Of a DNA stretch of 64,000 bases, positions 37,013 to 45,643 are shown in pieces. The stretch is from Ferirhizobium litorale (GTDB lineage: Bacteria; Pseudomonadota; Alphaproteobacteria; Rhizobiales; Rhizobiaceae): contig JALDYZ010000019.1 in assembly GCA_030028905.1 (NCBI GenBank), positions 1 through 64,000 of the forward strand, given 5' to 3'. The stretch's first letter is position 1. Every line of letters starts with the position of its first letter. Made by a program: the position numbers and the translations under genes. The notes under the pieces were generated by a model. It did not search any database. It was given only the letters and a program-made list of their open reading frames with translations, and was not told where the DNA came from.

Positions 37013-38149
37013 ATGAACCGCATTCTGGCAGCCAGCATTTTCGGCCTTTCGCTCGCCACGTCCAGCCTCGCCTATGCCGAGCCGGTGAAGATCGGCGTCA
37101 TCACAACGCTTTCGGGCGGCGGCGCGGGCCTCGGCATCGACATGCGCGACGCCTTCACACTCGCGATCAAGCAATCCGGCAACAAGGACGTGGAACTGGT
37201 GATCGAGGACGATGCCCAGAAGCCCGAGCTTGCCGTGCAGATCGCCGAAAAGATGATCCAGGGCGACAAGGTCGACCTGATGACCGGCATCATCTGGTCG
37301 AACCTTGCCATGGCGGTCGTGCCGAATGCGGTGGCGCAGGACATCATCTATCTTTCGCCGAATGCAGGCCCCTCTGCGCTGGCCGGCGCGAACTGCAACG
37401 CGAACTATTTCAACGTCGCCTACCAGAACGACAACTTCCATGAAGGCATGGGCGAATATGCCAACAAGGATTACAAGAACGCCTTCATCCTTGCGCCTAA
37501 CTACCCGGCCGGTAAGGACGCGCTGACCGGCTTTAAGCGCTTCTACAAGGGCGAGCTGGCCGGCGAGGTCTATACCCAGGTGGGCCAGACAGACTACGCG
37601 GCCGAGATTGCGCAGATCCGCGCATCGGGCGCCGATTCCGTCTACTTCTTCCTTCCCGGCGGCATGGGCATTGCCTTCATGAAGCAATATGCCCAGTCGG
37701 GTGTCGGCATTCCGGTCATGGGTCCGGGCTTCTCCTTCAGCCAGGACGTTCTGCCGGCCATCGGCGATGCGGCGCTCGGCGTGAAGAATTCCGCAACCTG
37801 GGCGACGGATCTCGACAACGAGGCCAACAAAGAATTCGTTGCAGCGTTCAAGGCCGAATATAATCGCCTGCCGTCGATCTATGCCGCACAGAGCTGGGAT
37901 ACGGCGAACTTGATCCTCGCCGCACTCTCCAAGGCGAGCGTCAAGGACAAGGACGCCTTCCGCGCCGCATTGAAGGCCGCGGACTTCAAGTCCGTCCGCG
38001 GCGAGTTCACCTTCAACAAGAACAACCACCCGATCCAGAATGTCTATGTTCGCGAGGTGGTGAAGGACGGCGACGGCCTGACCAACAAGATCATCGCCAC
38101 CGCCTTCGAGCACCACAAGGACGCCTACGCGGACCAGTGCGGCCTCTAA
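37013..38149 (+). CDS. Branched-chain amino acid/aromatic-type ABC transporter substrate-binding protein
   Basis: A 378-residue type I periplasmic receptor of the LivK family. The signal peptide ends SLAYA at about residue 21 and the mature start EPVKIGVITTLSGGGAGLG is typical. LivK relatives in aromatic catabolic clusters often bind aromatic acids. Here anthranilate, kynurenine or tryptophan is the likely ligand from context, not from any residue I can point to. AGGAG precedes the ATG. A GC-rich hairpin separates it from the permease gene, and the full LivHMGF set follows. Confidence 0.87.
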   Translation: MNRILAASIFGLSLATSSLAYAEPVKIGVITTLSGGGAGLGIDMRDAFTLAIKQSGNKDVELVIEDDAQKPELAVQIAEKMIQGDKVDLMTGIIWSNLAMAVVPNAVAQDIIYLSPNAGPSALAGANCNANYFNVAYQNDNFHEGMGEYANKDYKNAFILAPNYPAGKDALTGFKRFYKGELAGEVYTQVGQTDYAAEIAQIRASGADSVYFFLPGGMGIAFMKQYAQSGVGIPVMGPGFSFSQDVLPAIGDAALGVKNSATWATDLDNEANKEFVAAFKAEYNRLPSIYAAQSWDTANLILAALSKASVKDKDAFRAALKAADFKSVRGEFTFNKNNHPIQNVYVREVVKDGDGLTNKIIATAFEHHKDAYADQCGL

Positions 38150-38169
38150 GGTTTCCGCATTCATGATCA

Positions 38170-38199
38170 CCGGGCGCCCTGCTTGCCGCCGGCGCCCGG
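38170..38199 (+). terminator. Intercistronic hairpin after the LivK-type gene
   Basis: A perfect 9-bp stem, CCGGGCGCC (38170-38178) with GGCGCCCGG (38191-38199), lies 21 bases past the receptor stop and 43 bases before the permease start. It has no T run. Its position repeats the receptor-hairpin-permease layout of the other importers in this window. Confidence 0.65.
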
Positions 38200-38242
38200 A
38201 CGATAGCTCACGCGATCCCGCCACCAAGTCTGGACCGACGCC

Positions 38243-39163
38243 GTGTTTACCGCACTCCTCATCGAACAACTGCTCAACGGGCTTCAGCTCGGCGTGATGC
38301 TGTTTCTGATGGCCGCCGGCCTGACGCTGATCTTCGGAGTCATGGGCCTCATCAACCTCGCCCATGGCTCGCTCTACATGATCGGCGCCTTCGCCTGCGC
38401 CGCCGTCGCGGCGGCCACCGGCTCCTTCTGGATCGGGCTCGTCGCAAGCCTCGCGGCTGCAGCCGGCGTCGGTGCACTGATCGAGGTCGCCGTCATCCGC
38501 AGGCTCTACGACCGCGACCATCTCGACCAGGTGCTTGCCACCTTCGCGCTGATCCTGATGCTGTCCGAGGGCACGCGCTGGCTGTTCGGCTCGTTTCCGC
38601 TCTATCTCGACATTCCCAAACAGCTTCAGGGCGCGGTGCCCCTACCTGGCGGCGGCCAGTACCAGCTCTACCGGCTGGCCATCATCGCCGTCGGCATCGC
38701 GGTGGCCGTGGGCCTCTACCTTCTGATCTCCCGAACCCGGCTCGGCATGCGCATTCGCGCGGGCGAATCCGACCGCGAGATGATCGCGGCGCTCGGCGTC
38801 GACATCAGCACGCTCTACACCGTCGTCTTCGCGCTCGGCGCGGCGCTCGCCGGACTTGCCGGCGCGCTCGTCGGCGCGCTCCAGTCAGTGCAGGTCGGCA
38901 TGGGCGAACCCGTGCTCATCCTCGCCTTCGTCGTCATCGTTATCGGCGGCATCGGCTCCATCAAGGGCGCGCTCGTCGGCGCCGTCATCGTCGGCGTGGT
39001 CGATACGATGGGACGTTTCCTGCTGCCCTCGCTGCTCGCGCTTGCCATGCCCGCCTCGCAGGCGACCACCATCGGCGCCGCGCTCGCCTCCATGCTTATC
39101 TATGTCGTCATGGCCGTCATTCTCGCCGTCAGGCCGAGCGGCCTGTTCGCGGCGAAGTCGTGA
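38243..39163 (+). CDS. LivH-type ABC transporter permease
   Basis: A 306-residue inner-membrane permease of the branched-chain amino acid family. It starts at GTG 38243 and shows about eight hydrophobic segments, the N-terminal ALLIEQLLNGLQLGVMLFLM, and the family segments LTLIFGVMGLINLAHGSLYM and GVDISTLYTVVFALGAALAGLAG. It pairs with the LivM-type gene starting seven bases after its stop. Confidence 0.88.
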   Translation: MFTALLIEQLLNGLQLGVMLFLMAAGLTLIFGVMGLINLAHGSLYMIGAFACAAVAAATGSFWIGLVASLAAAAGVGALIEVAVIRRLYDRDHLDQVLATFALILMLSEGTRWLFGSFPLYLDIPKQLQGAVPLPGGGQYQLYRLAIIAVGIAVAVGLYLLISRTRLGMRIRAGESDREMIAALGVDISTLYTVVFALGAALAGLAGALVGALQSVQVGMGEPVLILAFVVIVIGGIGSIKGALVGAVIVGVVDTMGRFLLPSLLALAMPASQATTIGAALASMLIYVVMAVILAVRPSGLFAAKS

Positions 39164-39170
39164 GGCATCC

Positions 39171-40142
39171 ATGAACCGCGAAACCGCCGTCAATCTCGTT
39201 CTCGCCGCTCTTCTCCTCGCTCTGCCGCTTGCGGCATCGGGTATGGGGGAACCCTTCTACGTGACGCTCGCCACCCGCGTCGTCGTGCTCGCCCTTGCCG
39301 CTGTCGGCCTCAACCTGGCACTCGGGCTCGGTGGGTTGCTCTCCTTCGGACACGCCGCCTTCTTCGGGCTGGGCGGCTATGCCGCGGGCATTCTGGCGAC
39401 CCACGCCTTCAATGCCGAACCGCTGTTCGCCGGCATACCGGGCACGACCTCCATGCCACTCATATGGCTGGTCGCCATCGCGGTCGCAGGTCTCGTCGCC
39501 ATCCCCATCGGCATGATCAGCCTGCGCACCACCGGCGTCTACTTCATCATGATCACCCTCGCCTTCGCGCAGATGATCTACTATTTCGCCATCTCCTGGC
39601 CGGCCTATGGCGGCGAGGACGGGCTTTCCATCTATGTGCGAAACGCCTTTCCCGGTGTGAACACCGCACAGCCGCTGCCTTATTTTTTGATCTGCTTTGC
39701 CGTGCTCATGGCGGTGCTGCTGCTGTTCCGGCTCGTCGAGGGTTCGCGCTTCGGCAGTGCCCTTCAGGCCGCCCGCCAGAACGGCACGCGTCTTGCGGCC
39801 GTCGGCATTCCGCCCTTCAGCATCCGCCTCGTCGCCTTCGTGCTCTCGGCCATGGTTACCGGGCTTGCCGGTGCGCTCTATGCGGACCTCAACCGCTTCG
39901 TCGGCCCGTCCATGCTCTCCTGGCACATGTCGGGCGAACTCATGGTGCTCATCATCCTCGGCGGCAAGGGTCGGCTGTTCGGCCCGGTCGCCGGGGCGAT
40001 GATCTTCGTCTGCCTCGAATATGTGCTCGGCGGCATCACCGAGCACTGGCAGTTCTTCCTCGGCCTCATCCTGCTCGCCATCTTGCTCTTTGCGCGCGGC
40101 GGGTTCCTGGGGCTCATCTCGGGAAAGCCGCGTCATGTCTGA
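39171..40142 (+). CDS. LivM-type ABC transporter permease
   Basis: A 323-residue second permease of the LivHM type, with the family segments GLNLALGLGGLLSFGHAAFFG near residue 45 and LRTTGVYFIMITLAFAQM around 120. The start is ATG 39171, not the longer frame that begins inside livH. The last eight bases overlap the ATPase gene. Function follows its partners: import of an aromatic or branched-chain amino acid-like compound. Confidence 0.88.
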   Translation: MNRETAVNLVLAALLLALPLAASGMGEPFYVTLATRVVVLALAAVGLNLALGLGGLLSFGHAAFFGLGGYAAGILATHAFNAEPLFAGIPGTTSMPLIWLVAIAVAGLVAIPIGMISLRTTGVYFIMITLAFAQMIYYFAISWPAYGGEDGLSIYVRNAFPGVNTAQPLPYFLICFAVLMAVLLLFRLVEGSRFGSALQAARQNGTRLAAVGIPPFSIRLVAFVLSAMVTGLAGALYADLNRFVGPSMLSWHMSGELMVLIILGGKGRLFGPVAGAMIFVCLEYVLGGITEHWQFFLGLILLAILLFARGGFLGLISGKPRHV

Positions 40143-40884
40143 GCCCATCCTCGAAATCCGCGACCTTCGCAAATCCTTCGATGCGCTAAAGGCCACCGAC
40201 GGCGTCAGCCTCGATCTCCGCCCCGGCCAGATCCATGCCCTCATCGGCCCGAATGGCGCCGGCAAGAGCACGCTCATCCACCAGATCGCCGGCACCCTGA
40301 AAGCCGACAGCGGCGCGATCCGCTTTCTCGGCCAGGATATCGGCGGGCTCGACACGGCGGCGCGGGCGAGGCTCGGCCTTGCCCGCAGCTTCCAGATCTC
40401 CTCGCTCGCGCAGGAATTTTCCGCGCTACGCAACGTCATGCTGGCGGTGCAGGCGAAGGCCGGCAACAGTTTCCGCTTCTTCCGGCAGGTGACAAGCGAC
40501 AAGAGCCTGACGGAGCCGGCCATGGCCATGCTGGAGCGCGTCGGCCTCGCCGGCCGCGCCCATGTGCCGGCGGCCGAACTTTCACACGGCGAACGCCGGC
40601 AGTTGGAGATCGCCATCGCACTTGCGCTTTCCCCGAAGGCGTTTCTCTTCGACGAGCCGATGGCGGGCATGGGGCCGGAAAGCTCCAAGAAGCTCACCAC
40701 GTTCCTCGACGGCCTGCGCCACGAAGCGCCGATGCTTCTGGTGGAGCATGACATGGACGCGGTTTTCGCGCTTGCCGACCGCATATCGGTGCTCGTCTAT
40801 GGCCGGATCATCGCAAGCGGCACCGTCGATGAAATCCGCAGCGACTCCGAAGTACGCCGCGCCTATCTGGGAGAAGCCGCGTGA
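40135..40884 (+). CDS. LivG-type ABC transporter ATP-binding protein
   Basis: A 249-residue ATPase. Walker A is GPNGAGKST, and the LivG-specific insert ARLGLARSFQISSLAQEFSALRNVML follows. The signature is the LivG variant LSHGERRQLEIAIAL, Walker B is FLFDEPMAGMG, and the switch histidine is in LLVEHDMDAVFALADR. ATG 40135 is used, inside the end of the LivM-type gene. The stop overlaps the GTG of the next ATPase gene by four bases. Confidence 0.88.
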   Translation: MSEPILEIRDLRKSFDALKATDGVSLDLRPGQIHALIGPNGAGKSTLIHQIAGTLKADSGAIRFLGQDIGGLDTAARARLGLARSFQISSLAQEFSALRNVMLAVQAKAGNSFRFFRQVTSDKSLTEPAMAMLERVGLAGRAHVPAAELSHGERRQLEIAIALALSPKAFLFDEPMAGMGPESSKKLTTFLDGLRHEAPMLLVEHDMDAVFALADRISVLVYGRIIASGTVDEIRSDSEVRRAYLGEAA

Positions 40885-41567
40885 AACTCCTCGACCTGAA
40901 CGGCCTCGAATCCTTCTATGGCGCCTCGCAAGCTCTTTTCGGCGTCAATCTCGACGTGAAGCAGGGCGAGGTCGTCGCCCTCATGGGCCGAAACGGCATG
41001 GGCAAGACGACGACGATCAATTCGATCATCGGCCTCGTGCGCCCGCGCACCGGCGCGATCACCTTCGGCGGCAAGGCAATCTTCGGCATGCGGCCGCACC
41101 GGATCGCACGGCTCGGCCTGGGCCTCGTGCCGGAAGGGCGGCGCTGTTTTCCCAACCTGACGGTGATGGAGAACCTTGTCGCGACGGCGCGCGGCAGTGA
41201 ATGGACTTTCGACAAGGTCGTCGATCTCTTTCCCCGCCTCGGCGAGCGGCGCGATCAATATGCCAACACCCTTTCGGGCGGCGAACAGCAGATGCTCGCC
41301 ATCGGCCGCGCCCTGATGACCAATCCCCGCCTTCTCATTCTCGACGAGGCGACCGAGGGGCTTGCCCCGGTCATCCGGCAGGATATCTGGTCGGCGATCC
41401 GCAAGTTGAAGGCAGCCGGCCAGTCGATCCTCGTCGTCGACAAGACGCTTTCCGAGCTCCTGCCCGTCGCCGACCGCTGCTTCGTGCTGGAAAAGGGCAC
41501 GACCGTCTTCCAAGGTCCGCCCGCCGCCCTGACGCCGGAACTCCAGGACCGCTATCTCGGCGTTTAA
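40881..41567 (+). CDS. LivF-type ABC transporter ATP-binding protein
   Basis: A 228-residue ATPase that completes the importer. Walker A is GRNGMGKTTT, the LivF segment is LGLVPEGRRCFPNLTVMENL, the signature is LSGGEQQMLAIGRAL, and Walker B is LLILDEATEGLAP. The switch residue normally a histidine reads VVDKTLSELL, with lysine at the usual H-loop position; this is common in LivF-type subunits. It starts at GTG 40881. The convergent PLP-enzyme gene ends only three bases beyond its stop. Confidence 0.88.
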   Translation: MKLLDLNGLESFYGASQALFGVNLDVKQGEVVALMGRNGMGKTTTINSIIGLVRPRTGAITFGGKAIFGMRPHRIARLGLGLVPEGRRCFPNLTVMENLVATARGSEWTFDKVVDLFPRLGERRDQYANTLSGGEQQMLAIGRALMTNPRLLILDEATEGLAPVIRQDIWSAIRKLKAAGQSILVVDKTLSELLPVADRCFVLEKGTTVFQGPPAALTPELQDRYLGV

Positions 41568-41570
41568 TCC

Positions 41571-42563
41571 TCAGGGCGCGGGAATGCCGCCCGACAGGAC
41601 GGTGGAATAGGCTTCGGCGTCGATATTGCCGCCCGAGATCACGCAGACGATGTTTCCGGTAAGATCGGGTCGGGCGAGCGCGGCCGCCAGTGCTGCAGCG
41701 CCCGCCCCTTCCGCAACGACCTTCGCCTTGCGGAAGAGAAGCCGCATGGCATCCGTCACCTCGCCGGGCGAGACTGCGACGGCGCCGTCGATGAGGTCTC
41801 TTGCAATAGGCCAGAGCTGTGGCACGAGAGACGGACCGCCGATGCTTTTTATGAAGGACGGCCGGGGCTCGATCGTCACGATCCGTCCCGCCGCAAGTGC
41901 GGCGGTCACGGGTGCCGCGCTTTCATCCTCGACGGCAAGAACGCGGACCGTCTTCGATACCGCCTTGACGGCGCTGGCGACGCCCGTCGTCATGCTGCCG
42001 CCGCCATAGGGGGTCAGGACCACATCGACGTCCGGCAGATCCTCGACGATTTCCATCCCGATGGAACCGTTGCCGGCGAGCACGGCCTGATCGGTCACCG
42101 GATTGATCAGCAGTTCGGGCGCGTCCGGCCGGTCGGCTTCGGTGATGTAGTCCCACCAGGTTTGCGCACTGACGAAGCGCACCTCACCGCCGAGCATGCG
42201 CACGCCGTCGATCTTCGTCTGCGGTGCGCCGCGATACATGTAGGCGACCATCGCAATGCCGGCATGGCGAGCCGCCCAGGCGATGCCATAGGCCATGTTG
42301 CCCGAACTGGTGACCGCGACACCTTTGGCAAGAACGGAAGGATCGCGCGACAGCACGACGTTGAGCGCCGGCCGCAGCTTGAAGGCACCGATCGGCGACA
42401 GTGTTTCCAGTTTCAGGAAAATACGCCGGTCCGGCAATCCGAGGTCAAGCCTGACGAGTGGCGTACGAGGCACATGCGGCACAAGACGCATGCGGGCTGC
42501 GGCAATGTCCTCAAGGGACGGCTGGTGCGGTGCGGTCACGACGAATTCCATCGATGGAGCCAT
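41571..42563 (-). CDS. Fold-type II PLP enzyme, threonine/serine dehydratase-like
   Basis: A 330-residue PLP-dependent beta-family enzyme. The cofactor lysine is in SPIGAFKLRPALN (about residue 63), the substrate loop is TSSGNMAYGIAWAAR, and the phosphate-binding glycine loop is TPYGGGSMTTGV. Relatives deaminate threonine or serine, or act on other beta- or gamma-substituted amino acids; no regulatory ACT domain is present. It follows kynU on the minus strand after a 20-base palindrome, so it is probably co-transcribed with the kynureninase/transporter genes. Its role in tryptophan breakdown is unknown. Confidence 0.8.
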   Translation of the reverse strand: MAPSMEFVVTAPHQPSLEDIAAARMRLVPHVPRTPLVRLDLGLPDRRIFLKLETLSPIGAFKLRPALNVVLSRDPSVLAKGVAVTSSGNMAYGIAWAARHAGIAMVAYMYRGAPQTKIDGVRMLGGEVRFVSAQTWWDYITEADRPDAPELLINPVTDQAVLAGNGSIGMEIVEDLPDVDVVLTPYGGGSMTTGVASAVKAVSKTVRVLAVEDESAAPVTAALAAGRIVTIEPRPSFIKSIGGPSLVPQLWPIARDLIDGAVAVSPGEVTDAMRLLFRKAKVVAEGAGAAALAAALARPDLTGNIVCVISGGNIDAEAYSTVLSGGIPAP

Positions 42564-42572
42564 GGACAGACT

Positions 42573-42592
42573 GCGGGCGGCGCGCCGCCCGC
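42573..42592. terminator. Perfect 20-base palindrome between kynU and the PLP-enzyme gene
   Basis: GCGGGCGGCGCGCCGCCCGC is its own reverse complement and lies in the 39-base gap between the kynU stop and the next ATG. As RNA it would form a very stable GC hairpin. With no T run, an attenuation, processing or stability role is more plausible than full termination. Confidence 0.55.
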
Positions 42593-42602
42593 CACTCAGC
42601 GA

Positions 42603-43850
42603 TCACGTTACCGCGGAGCGGACGGCAAAGCGCGCATCCTGCCAGGCGCCGGTGCGCAGGATCTCGTCAAGGATTTCGACCGCCCGCCAGACGTCCACAT
42701 AGCTGACATAGAGCGGCGTGAAGCCGAAGCGCATGGTCGAGGGCGCGCGGAAGTCGCCGATGACACCGCGAGCGATCAGCGCCTGCATGATCTCATAGGC
42801 ATGCGGATGGCTGAAGGAGACCTGACTGCCGCGCTTTGCCCGATCGCGCGGGCTTTCGAGTTCGAGGCCGTGGGCCGCGCATCTGTCTTCGACCAGCGCG
42901 ATGAAGAGGTCGGTGAGACCGAGGCTCTTCTGCCGGAGCGCGGCCATATCCACCTCGTCCCAGATATCCAGCGCGCCCTTCAGCGCCCGCATCGACAGGA
43001 TCGGCTGCGTGCCGCACAGGAAACGACGGATGCCCTGACCGGCCGCATAGTGCTTTTCGAAAGCGAAGGGCCTGGCATGGCCCCACCAGCCGCTGAGCGG
43101 CTGGCGGATATCGCCATGGTGGCGCGTGGCGGCATAGACGAAGGCCGGCGCGCCCGGTCCGCCATTGAGATATTTGTAGGTGCAGCCGACCGCGAAATCG
43201 GCATTCGCCCCGTCGAGATCGACCGGCAGCGCGCCCGCCGTATGGCAGAGATCCCAGATGACGAGTGCGCCGTGTTCATGCGCCTTCTTCGTCAGCGTCG
43301 CCATGTCGCGAAGTTCGCCCGACTTGTAGTTGACGTGATTGACGAGGACCACGGCGACATCGCCGTCGATCAGCTCTTCGATGGTCGGCGCATCGATGCC
43401 TTCGAGCCGGAGCGATGCGCCCGGCCGGGTCGAGACGACACCCTCGGCCATGTAGATATCCGTCGGGAAACTACCGCCCTCGGTGACGATGACCGAACGG
43501 TCCGGCCGCAGCGCCATCGCCGCATGAAGCGCCTTGTAGATGTTGATCGAGGTCGTGTCGCAGACTACAGTCTGGCCCGCGGCAGCGCCGATCAGGCGCC
43601 CCACGCGGTCGCCAAGCTCAAGCGGCATGTCGAACCAGCCGGCCGTGTTCCAGCTCCGGATGAGGTCCTGCCCCCATTCCTCGCTCGCCGCGGTCTGCAA
43701 CTCCCTGAAGGCAGCAGATGAAGCGACACCGAGGGAGTTGCCGTCAAGATAGACGAGGCCGTCCGGCAGCACGAAGCGCTCGCGCATGGGACCCAGCGCA
43801 TCGGCCGCATCCATGGCTTCGATCGCAGCTAAATCGCAAATTGCAGTCAT
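42603..43850 (-). CDS. kynU: Kynureninase
   Basis: A 415-residue PLP-dependent enzyme that splits kynurenine to anthranilate and alanine. Family landmarks are the N-terminal VYLDGNSLGV, the VVCDTTSINIYKAL block, the aspartate in VIWDLCHTAGALPVDL and the cofactor lysine in GCTYKYLNGGPGAPAF (about residue 230). QPLSGWWGHARPFAFE follows, and the C-terminal FSHPHAYEIMQAL is also typical. No kynurenine monooxygenase gene is present, so the product should be anthranilate, not 3-hydroxyanthranilate. The gene begins 15 bases after the upstream permease gene on the same strand. Confidence 0.95.
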   Translation of the reverse strand: MTAICDLAAIEAMDAADALGPMRERFVLPDGLVYLDGNSLGVASSAAFRELQTAASEEWGQDLIRSWNTAGWFDMPLELGDRVGRLIGAAAGQTVVCDTTSINIYKALHAAMALRPDRSVIVTEGGSFPTDIYMAEGVVSTRPGASLRLEGIDAPTIEELIDGDVAVVLVNHVNYKSGELRDMATLTKKAHEHGALVIWDLCHTAGALPVDLDGANADFAVGCTYKYLNGGPGAPAFVYAATRHHGDIRQPLSGWWGHARPFAFEKHYAAGQGIRRFLCGTQPILSMRALKGALDIWDEVDMAALRQKSLGLTDLFIALVEDRCAAHGLELESPRDRAKRGSQVSFSHPHAYEIMQALIARGVIGDFRAPSTMRFGFTPLYVSYVDVWRAVEILDEILRTGAWQDARFAVRSAVT

Positions 43851-43865
43851 GATATCGTCCTTGGA

Positions 43866-44789
43866 TTATTCACGTACGGTTTCGCGGGCGGGAGCCGGCC
43901 CACGGCTTCGCTTGAGGCTCGGCAGAGCCAGCATGGCGAGCACGAAGAGGCCGGTCGCCAGCTTCAGGTCCGGCGGTGGCATGCCGGCGGCAAGGCAGAA
44001 GGAAACGAGCTGGTAATAGACGATCGCACCGACGAAGGGGGCGGCAAGCTGGCGCAACACGCTTTGTTTTCCGACGATCGCCTCGCCGATCATCAGCGCG
44101 GCGAGACCGTTGATCAGGATGCCGAGGCCCATATTCACATCAGCAAAGCCCTGTGACTGCACCATCAGCGCGCCGCTGAGCGCGGAGAAAGCACCGGCCA
44201 GCCCGACACCGCCGATCGTCGCCAGCCACACATTGATGCCCTGTGCCTCGGCCATGTCGGGATTGGCACCGACGGCGCGCACGGCCGTACCCTTTTCCGT
44301 CCGGAAGAAGTGGTTGAGCAGGAGGAAGACGAAGAGACCGATGGCGCCGGCCATGACGATCTTGCTTGCCGGAAAGCCGGGTTGCAGCATGGGGACCCAG
44401 TCGAAGACGGTCGTCGAGCCGAAGACCGAAAGGTTGGAGCGGCCCATGATGCGCAGGTTGATCGAATAAAGCATCGTCATCATCAGGATGCCCGCAAGCA
44501 GCGTGTGGATGCGGAACCGCAGATGGATGAAGGCCGTGCAGCAGCCGGCCACGAAGCCGGCGGCAAGGGCGATGAGGATAGCCGGAAGCGGCGACATGCC
44601 CGACGCCATCAGCACGCCGCAGATGCAGCCGCCAAGCGGGAACGCGCCCTCGCTGGTGAGGTCCGGAAAGCTCAGCATGCGGAACGGGATCATGATGCCG
44701 AGCACGACAAAGGCGAGGATAAGGCTCTGCGCCAGCGTGACGGGGATGAGCGAAACGAAGCTCGCAACGGTGTTTTGCAGAAGATCCAT
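43866..44789 (-). CDS. TrpY-like ABC transporter permease (COG4120 type)
   Basis: A 307-residue inner-membrane permease of the BPD_transp_2 fold, with an N-terminal ALSLILAFVVLGIMIPFRML-like region and about eight hydrophobic segments. The conserved block VGANPDMAEAQGINVWLATIGGVGLAGA is the cytoplasmic coupling segment of this family. From its two partner genes it belongs to the PF04392/COG4120/COG1101 importer class, whose characterised Gram-positive member TrpXYZ takes up tryptophan. It lies directly before kynU in the operon. Confidence 0.84.
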   Translation of the reverse strand: MDLLQNTVASFVSLIPVTLAQSLILAFVVLGIMIPFRMLSFPDLTSEGAFPLGGCICGVLMASGMSPLPAILIALAAGFVAGCCTAFIHLRFRIHTLLAGILMMTMLYSINLRIMGRSNLSVFGSTTVFDWVPMLQPGFPASKIVMAGAIGLFVFLLLNHFFRTEKGTAVRAVGANPDMAEAQGINVWLATIGGVGLAGAFSALSGALMVQSQGFADVNMGLGILINGLAALMIGEAIVGKQSVLRQLAAPFVGAIVYYQLVSFCLAAGMPPPDLKLATGLFVLAMLALPSLKRSRGPAPARETVRE

Positions 44790-44794
44790 GGTGG

Positions 44795-45574
44795 TCAGCT
44801 CGCTAGAAACATACGGTCGGTCTTGACGGCGAAATGGCCGATCAGGTCGGGGACCGTGATCGCAGCCTTTTCCGCGCCGGCGATTTCGAGGCGCACGCGG
44901 CCGGCATCGAGCATGATGACCTTGGTGCCGAAATCGACGGCGTGCTGCATGTTGTGCGTCACCATCAGCGTGGTCAGCTTGAGCGCTTCGACGGCGCGGA
45001 TCGTCGCCTGCATGACGATATCCGCCGTGCGCGGGTCGAGCGCCGCTGTATGTTCGTCGAGCAACAGGAGTTCTGGAGAACCGCCGACCGCCATGATCAG
45101 CGAGAGCGACTGGCGCTGGCCGCCGGAGAGAAGCTCGACCCTCGTATCAAGGCGGTTCTCCAGCCCGAGCCCGAGCAGTGAAAGCCGCTCCTTGTAGGCA
45201 GCGATGCGTGCTGGATTGAGGCCGCGACGTAGCGTCCGCCTGTTGGCGCGAAGTTCGGCGAGCAGCATGTTTTCCGCCACCGTCATCGAGGCGGCCGTGC
45301 CCTTCATCGGGTCCTGGAAGACACGCGCGAGACGCATGGCGCGCTTGTGCACGGGCATCGCCGTAACGTCGTCGCCGTTGATAAGGATTTTGCCGGAATC
45401 GAGCACCAGCGATCCGGAAATGGCATTGAGCATGCTGCTCTTGCCGGCGCCGTTCGAGCCGATGACAACGCCGAAGTCGCCTGTTTCAAGCCGCAGATCG
45501 AGATCGTTGAGCGCGATCTTCTCATCCGCCTGGCCCTTGTAGAACATCTTGCGGGCCGATCGGATTTCGAGCAT
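44795..45574 (-). CDS. TrpZ-like ABC transporter ATP-binding protein (COG1101 type)
   Basis: A 259-residue ATPase. Walker A is GSNGAGKSSML, the signature is LLSGGQRQSLSLIMA, Walker B is LLLLDEHTAALDPRTAD and the H-loop is LMVTHNMQHAVDFG. The DEHTAALDP sequence is characteristic of this class. The start is ATG 45574 with GGAGGGG upstream; an earlier ATG at 45610 would overlap the receptor-gene hairpin. The permease gene starts five bases after the stop. Confidence 0.86.
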   Translation of the reverse strand: MLEIRSARKMFYKGQADEKIALNDLDLRLETGDFGVVIGSNGAGKSSMLNAISGSLVLDSGKILINGDDVTAMPVHKRAMRLARVFQDPMKGTAASMTVAENMLLAELRANRRTLRRGLNPARIAAYKERLSLLGLGLENRLDTRVELLSGGQRQSLSLIMAVGGSPELLLLDEHTAALDPRTADIVMQATIRAVEALKLTTLMVTHNMQHAVDFGTKVIMLDAGRVRLEIAGAEKAAITVPDLIGHFAVKTDRMFLAS

Positions 45575-45599
45575 GGGCTTCCCCTCCCTTTTCTTTTCG

Positions 45600-45625
45600 G
45601 GTGGCGGCACGTCCGCGCCGCCACC
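45600..45625 (-). terminator. Intercistronic hairpin after the TrpX-like gene
   Basis: A perfect 9-bp stem, GGTGGCGGC (45600-45608) with GCCGCCACC (45617-45625), lies between the receptor stop at 45644 and the ATPase ribosome site. On the minus strand it is followed by a run of A and G, not T, so it is unlikely to be a full terminator. Confidence 0.65.
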
Positions 45626-45643
45626 TGTTGAAACCCGCGTCGA

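Noticed and set aside
39129..40784. A 551-codon open frame antisense to the LivM/LivG genes
   Set aside because: Shadow frame of two clear transporter genes with no recognisable domain.
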